Origin: a virus
DNA: 43,421 nucleotides
Virus record (IMG/VR): IMGVR_UViG_3300008267_000239
Span: 1-43,421 of that record
Strand: one strand, 5' to 3'
Shown here: piece after piece, positions 39,602 through 43,421 of the stretch
Layout of the letters: each line of letters begins with the position of its first letter
Position numbering within the stretch: position 1 is the first letter of the stretch
Made by a program: the position numbers and the translations under genes
The notes under the pieces: generated by a model
Databases searched by the model: none
What the model was told of the DNA's origin: nothing
The model's input: only the letters and a program-made list of their open reading frames with translations

Positions 39602-40357
39602 ATGGGATACTTAGATAATTCAACCGTCACAGTAGACGCTATTCTTACGAATAAGGGTCGTGAGATTTTAGCAGGTGGAGGTAGATTAAACATCACAAAA
39701 TTCGCGTTATCTGACGACGAAGTCGACTACGACCTATGGAATCCAGCCCACACATTAGGTACAAACTATTATGGAGCTGTGATTGAAAACATGCCGGTAC
39801 TAGAGGCACTGCCAGATGAAACTCAAATGTTACGTTACAAACTTGTAACTCTTCCAAAAGATGTTATAGGTATTCCAGTAATTAGTGTTTCACCAACTGC
39901 AGTAAGCTTTACTTCATTAAAACAAGAGATTGTAGTTAGTCCAGCTACCCTTAACTTGGCAGGAGGAAACGATTCATTAGGCTATACAGCAATTTTAGCA
40001 GACGATACTGTAGCAACTCTAGAAGTTGCAGCAGACGGTGGTGTTTCTAAAGCACCTGCTAACACATCAGCTGTAGGACTTAATCCAGAAGTACTAGCAG
40101 CAAATGCTAATGCAGCAGGAGTAACTAGCTTCTTAGACGATGAGGTTACTAGTGTAACAACAGCTGGTAAAACAATCGTTAGAGTTGGTAAGAAGTTTGT
40201 ATTGAAACCTAAAGCTCAAGCAAACCTTTTAACTATCAAACGCACATTATTAACAATCATCGGTAACGAGACTGGTGGATTCAAAACTGTATCTGTATCA
40301 GTTGATCCTACAAACTTCGCTGCTCTTGATATTCAAGTAGGATTAGCAAATAAGTAA
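39602..40357 (+). CDS. Conserved T4-like virion structural protein (251 aa)
   Basis: The N-terminus MGYLDNSTVTVDAILTNKGR followed by NITKFALSDDEVDYDLWNP is a strongly conserved segment of a structural protein seen in many T4-like phages of aquatic bacteria. The rest is beta-rich with an Ala-rich middle, perhaps an inserted Ig-like or surface domain (VSVSPTAVSFTS, NLAGGNDSLGY). The exact virion location is not known to me. It heads a two-gene unit ended by a terminator at 41466. Confidence 0.75.
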   Translation: MGYLDNSTVTVDAILTNKGREILAGGGRLNITKFALSDDEVDYDLWNPAHTLGTNYYGAVIENMPVLEALPDETQMLRYKLVTLPKDVIGIPVISVSPTAVSFTSLKQEIVVSPATLNLAGGNDSLGYTAILADDTVATLEVAADGGVSKAPANTSAVGLNPEVLAANANAAGVTSFLDDEVTSVTTAGKTIVRVGKKFVLKPKAQANLLTIKRTLLTIIGNETGGFKTVSVSVDPTNFAALDIQVGLANK

Positions 40358-40363
40358 TAGACA

Positions 40364-41446
40364 ATGGCAGAAATATATAAAATCTTCACGCAAGACGATA
40401 TCGTACCAGGAGACGTTCAAACAATCTCCCAGCCAGTTTGGTCTGAAAACATTAACCCACTGTCAGCATCAGCTGCTTACTCTGGTGTAGGCTTCTTCAC
40501 ATCTTCTACTCAGATGTCTCAATCAGGAGACTACTACATGAATGTGTACCACAGAAACCCACAATCAGCAACCAATGCAGCAATTCAATTTGCAATTGCT
40601 TATGGCCATAGACAGGGTAGTGGTTCTTATGGTGATTCAAACACTGTAGGTAACAACTCAAATGATACACCAACAAGAGCTATTTACTCACAATATCGTA
40701 ATATGTTACTTCCTCCATCGGATAATGTATTTACAATCAACAGCTCTTCAGCAAACGAGATTATTGTACTTAACGTAGCTCGTTCAAGATTCCGTCAAAA
40801 AATTGATCCAGGAAACTGGGAATTGAGAATTGGATCTGGATCAAATGCTACCTATACTGGTAATAACTTTACATCTAGCTACCTTAGCTTTATCGATGCT
40901 AGTGGTCAAGGTGATTCACCAACAATTAACGAAGCAGGCCGTGTATTTGGAATCTACTCAGGTTCTGGTGGTGTGACTGCATCTAGTACTCAGTATGGAT
41001 TATTCTATCCAGACCAAGGTGTATTTGTATTCCATGCAGGTTTGTTAAGAGGTACTGGAGCAACTGGATGTGGTATTCCATTCAACAGTGCATCTGCAAC
41101 TACGCTAGCAGCAGCTGCAACACAACCAAGAAACCACGTAACAATGTCTTTCCGAATTTCAGGCTCCACATACTTTGCAGCTCGAAGTGAAGAAAAAGTA
41201 ACATCTACACACTACTTTGTTCGTGTAACCAACAAACAATTTAACTTCTCAAACAATCCAACATTTGTAACTGGAAGCACAGGAACATTCCTACATGCTA
41301 GCATGTTAAGAAATCCAAGTGTTTACATTACAACAATCGGAATGTATGACGATAGAAACCGTTTAGTAGCAGTAGCCAAGTTGAGCAAGCCATTGTTGAA
41401 ATCATTCAACCGAGAAGCTCTTATTAAGGTTAAATTAGACTACTAA
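40364..41446 (+). CDS. Conserved virion structural protein (360 aa)
   Basis: The protein begins MAEIYKIFTQDDIVPGD and contains YYMNVYHRNP, IQFAIAYGHRQGSGSYGD, TRAIYSQYRNMLLPP and KIDPGNWELRIGSGS. This pattern is shared by structural proteins that follow the 39602-type gene in T4-like phages. It is beta-rich with no signal peptide. Probably part of the baseplate or tail surface; location unknown. Confidence 0.75.
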   Translation: MAEIYKIFTQDDIVPGDVQTISQPVWSENINPLSASAAYSGVGFFTSSTQMSQSGDYYMNVYHRNPQSATNAAIQFAIAYGHRQGSGSYGDSNTVGNNSNDTPTRAIYSQYRNMLLPPSDNVFTINSSSANEIIVLNVARSRFRQKIDPGNWELRIGSGSNATYTGNNFTSSYLSFIDASGQGDSPTINEAGRVFGIYSGSGGVTASSTQYGLFYPDQGVFVFHAGLLRGTGATGCGIPFNSASATTLAAAATQPRNHVTMSFRISGSTYFAARSEEKVTSTHYFVRVTNKQFNFSNNPTFVTGSTGTFLHASMLRNPSVYITTIGMYDDRNRLVAVAKLSKPLLKSFNREALIKVKLDY

Positions 41447-41465
41447 TTTTAAATTAGCAAAAATG

Positions 41466-41498
41466 AACCCTCTACCTAAAGTGGAGGGTTTCTTTTTT
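41466..41498 (+). terminator. Strong rho-independent terminator
   Basis: AACCCTCTAC (41466-41475) pairs with GTGGAGGGTT (41481-41490) over 10 bp with a CTAAA loop, followed by TCTTTTTT. This is the clearest terminator in the window. Confidence 0.9.
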
Positions 41499-41503
41499 AG
41501 CCA

Positions 41504-41511
41504 TATTTATA
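41504..41511 (+). promoter_or_regulatory. Late-promoter candidate TATTTATA, leaderless arrangement
   Basis: TATTTATA begins 6 bases after the terminator T-tract and ends 4 bases before ATG 41516, so transcription would begin at or near the start codon. Confidence 0.65.
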
Positions 41512-41515
41512 TACA

Positions 41516-43075
41516 ATGGCAGGAGTTTTCAAAAGTTTAGACAAATCAGATGTACGAATCACACCATTCCGTACACATAAGCTGTGGTCGGAAAATGTGA
41601 GTTATACTAAGATTGAGATCACCGGATCAGTATCAAATAGCTCCAGCTTCTACGAATTACAAGCACCTTATTCAACAAAGATATACGATGCAGAACCAGT
41701 AACAGCTTATTACTATGTGAATGGTGATGACATATTAGGCTATGTTGAGGTTGATAGTGATACGTTTGAATTGCAGTATAATTCAGCAACAGTCACAAGT
41801 TTTGGTTCAACGCCATTAGTTGCAAATAAATACATTGCGGGAGTGTTGGATAATACTGATGGTAATGGTCCAAGTCGTGTCATAACAATAGAATCGGATC
41901 CAACCTTAGGAACAGGTGGCGGATTTAGAATCAAGCAAATGGATTACCAGATGTCAACCTTTATTGGCGGTGGTATGCCTTATGAAAATATCGGTTTGAG
42001 TGGAAGCTACATCAATAGAATCGATTATTATCCATTTGCGGGAGCATTACCAGTTATTAGACCAATGATTCTAGTATCCCACAATCAGAGTGGCTCTTAC
42101 TATGGTGGTTTGCTAGCTATAGAGTTAGAGCCCAATAACAAGCAATTTATAGCAACAACCGTAGTACCTTATTTAGAACCAACTCATCCAATATTACCTC
42201 CATACTGGGGTGCCGATAATGATTATCGTGGAGATTATTATGCAGCGATTCCTTCAACACAACCAGAACAGGCTAATAGGATTCTTGCTATTTACAAGGA
42301 CAGTACATCAAGACTGATGACTAGTAATATAGAGTTGCAAGGTTTTGGTGCAGCATACTCAGCATCATACTCAACTATTAGCGCAATGGGTGATCCAGGA
42401 GAGCACGCTACGACGGGTGTTGTGGATATTGTAGGTTCAAAGGGGTTTGCATATTTTACACTTAAAGGTCAGAATAATATTTACGCTTCAAGTTTTGATA
42501 TAAGTCTCAGCAACTACCTTAGAATAGATTCACCAATTGTGAGATTGTTGTGTGATAAAGATATGATTCGATACGATAGCGCAGTAGGTGCTATTAAGTT
42601 TCAAGCAAATAGTAGTGATGCGCAGATTAATGTTGTAGCTGTGTTAGAGGATGGTACAATACTAAATAACATTAATGCTAGTCAATTTTATGCACAATTC
42701 ACCTACGATGTTATTGATGCAAGACAGTATGTTGGTGCAAATAGTAAGATAACGGGCGCAGCTATTAATAAGAATGTGGATTTAATTAGCTCTGGTAGTG
42801 CTTCTTTATTATATGTTTGGGTAGAGCCAACAGTAAAAGGTAAGTCTTCCATGTTCGTTGTTAATCTAGATACTAACGAGATTCAAGATCCAATTCACGT
42901 AGGCTTCTTGAGTAATTCATCACAACCTTTATTTGGAACCCAACAGAGCGGTAGCAACATGCTTACTGCAGATAATAGAACAACCACAGTGTTAGGTTTT
43001 ACACAAAATATTTCTGAAATAAACCCAACTACAGGAGTACGATCACGATACCTATACAAGTTTGACGTGCAATGA
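41516..43075 (+). CDS. Virion structural protein (519 aa)
   Basis: The N-terminus MAGVFKSLDKSDVRITPFRT followed by HKLWSE resembles a family of T4-like structural proteins that start with a '(F)KSLDKSDV...PF..HK' segment. The body is beta-rich (propeller- or fibre-like repeats are possible, but I cannot prove them) and ends RYLYKFDVQ. The stop overlaps the next ATG (ATGA at 43072-43075). Confidence 0.7.
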   Translation: MAGVFKSLDKSDVRITPFRTHKLWSENVSYTKIEITGSVSNSSSFYELQAPYSTKIYDAEPVTAYYYVNGDDILGYVEVDSDTFELQYNSATVTSFGSTPLVANKYIAGVLDNTDGNGPSRVITIESDPTLGTGGGFRIKQMDYQMSTFIGGGMPYENIGLSGSYINRIDYYPFAGALPVIRPMILVSHNQSGSYYGGLLAIELEPNNKQFIATTVVPYLEPTHPILPPYWGADNDYRGDYYAAIPSTQPEQANRILAIYKDSTSRLMTSNIELQGFGAAYSASYSTISAMGDPGEHATTGVVDIVGSKGFAYFTLKGQNNIYASSFDISLSNYLRIDSPIVRLLCDKDMIRYDSAVGAIKFQANSSDAQINVVAVLEDGTILNNINASQFYAQFTYDVIDARQYVGANSKITGAAINKNVDLISSGSASLLYVWVEPTVKGKSSMFVVNLDTNEIQDPIHVGFLSNSSQPLFGTQQSGSNMLTADNRTTTVLGFTQNISEINPTTGVRSRYLYKFDVQ

Positions 43076-43421
43076 TAAACAGCATATACACAATATATAG
43101 AGCAGATTACAATCCTTTAGCCGCCTATAAGGAAGAGGATGTATTGCGCGTTAATTTTGATCAAGGCAATATTCAACTACACAATGATGAACCAATAACC
43201 GCTAACGGTAAGTTTCAACGTATAGTTCATAGATCGGTAGATCATTTATATTATAGGGACTTCTATAGTAACACTAAAGCTTCTTTTGGTAGTGGTAATA
43301 TTAATAAACAATTTCGCTCACTAGAAGATCAAGCTTACATCATAAGTATACCACAGTCAAAATTTGGTGAAGCTATAATGACCGATTCGGTTGTTGTAGA
43401 TATGGATTGTTATATGATACC
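43072..43421 (+). CDS. N-terminal part of a virion-like protein, cut by the window edge
   Basis: ATG 43072 opens a frame with no stop to the window end (116 codons visible). It starts MINSIYTIYRADYNPLAAYK. The sequence has the mixed beta character of the neighbouring structural genes. It is coupled to the upstream gene by a 4-base overlap. Function not assignable. Confidence 0.65.
   Translation, partial: MINSIYTIYRADYNPLAAYKEEDVLRVNFDQGNIQLHNDEPITANGKFQRIVHRSVDHLYYRDFYSNTKASFGSGNINKQFRSLEDQAYIISIPQSKFGEAIMTDSVVVDMDCYMI

Overview
This window looks like part of the late half of a large tailed-phage (myovirus, T4-like) genome whose host belongs to the Bacteroidetes. Every gene I accept is on the + strand, tightly packed, with frequent ATGA or TAATG overlaps. 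The phage assignment rests on a contiguous virion block from about 18.2 kb to the right edge: split tail-spike genes, gp25-like and gp6-like baseplate wedge proteins, and a tail-protein-I-like protein. The host assignment rests on four signs. Host-type promoters have the form TTG-N20-TATATTTG. Six predicted secreted proteins have signal peptides ending at an (A)-Q junction. One of these ends in a type IX secretion (T9SS) C-terminal sorting domain. The tmRNA tag ends in YAVAA.

Layout. (1) 1-2795: small virion-like or unknown genes, including a C1q-like fibre protein and a protein with a capsid-targeting-like N-terminus. (2) 2.8-9.1 kb: an unusual surface/secretion cassette. It contains a cohesin/dockerin-like T9SS protein, a CsgG-like outer-membrane pore protein, a Gly/Ser-linker protein with a predicted beta-barrel, a C-type-lectin/dockerin-like protein and a shortened CsgG-like paralogue. 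A TM protein and a holin candidate are embedded in it. (3) 9.1-12.0 kb: a secreted mini-metalloprotease, a GH19-type endolysin, an L,D-transpeptidase-like enzyme and a capsid-targeted HExxH protein. (4) 12.0-13.1 kb: a phosphoribosyltransferase and small proteins. (5) 13.1-14.6 kb: an RNA island with a phage-encoded tmRNA, a giant (~0.93 kb) non-coding, highly structured RNA with its own promoter, and tRNA-Met(CAT). (6) 14.6-18.2 kb: small regulatory or accessory proteins, an HD phosphohydrolase and a probable gp55-like late sigma factor. (7) 18.2-43.4 kb: tail and baseplate morphogenesis. Here the three modules of T4 gp5 (OB fold, lysozyme, spike) occur as three consecutive genes, followed by an M15 peptidase, a ~970-residue coiled-coil protein, wedge genes, two Ig-domain paralogues and several conserved virion proteins.

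Regulation. The octamer TATTTAT(A/T) occurs just before at least eleven transcription-unit starts, usually 3-30 nt from the start codon and often right after a terminator hairpin. It is a good candidate for the phage late promoter read by the gp55-like sigma factor. A second class, TTG-N20-TATATTTR or similar, resembles the host housekeeping promoter. It precedes the phosphoribosyltransferase, the tmRNA, the giant RNA and a zinc-finger gene.

Most notable items: the giant structured RNA between tmRNA and tRNA (a GOLLD/ROOL-type candidate), the phage-borne T9SS/CsgG/lectin cassette, the late sigma plus promoter pair, the split gp5, and an apparent frameshift joining the tail-protein-I-like gene to a 1.37-kb reading frame that has no start codon of its own near its beginning.
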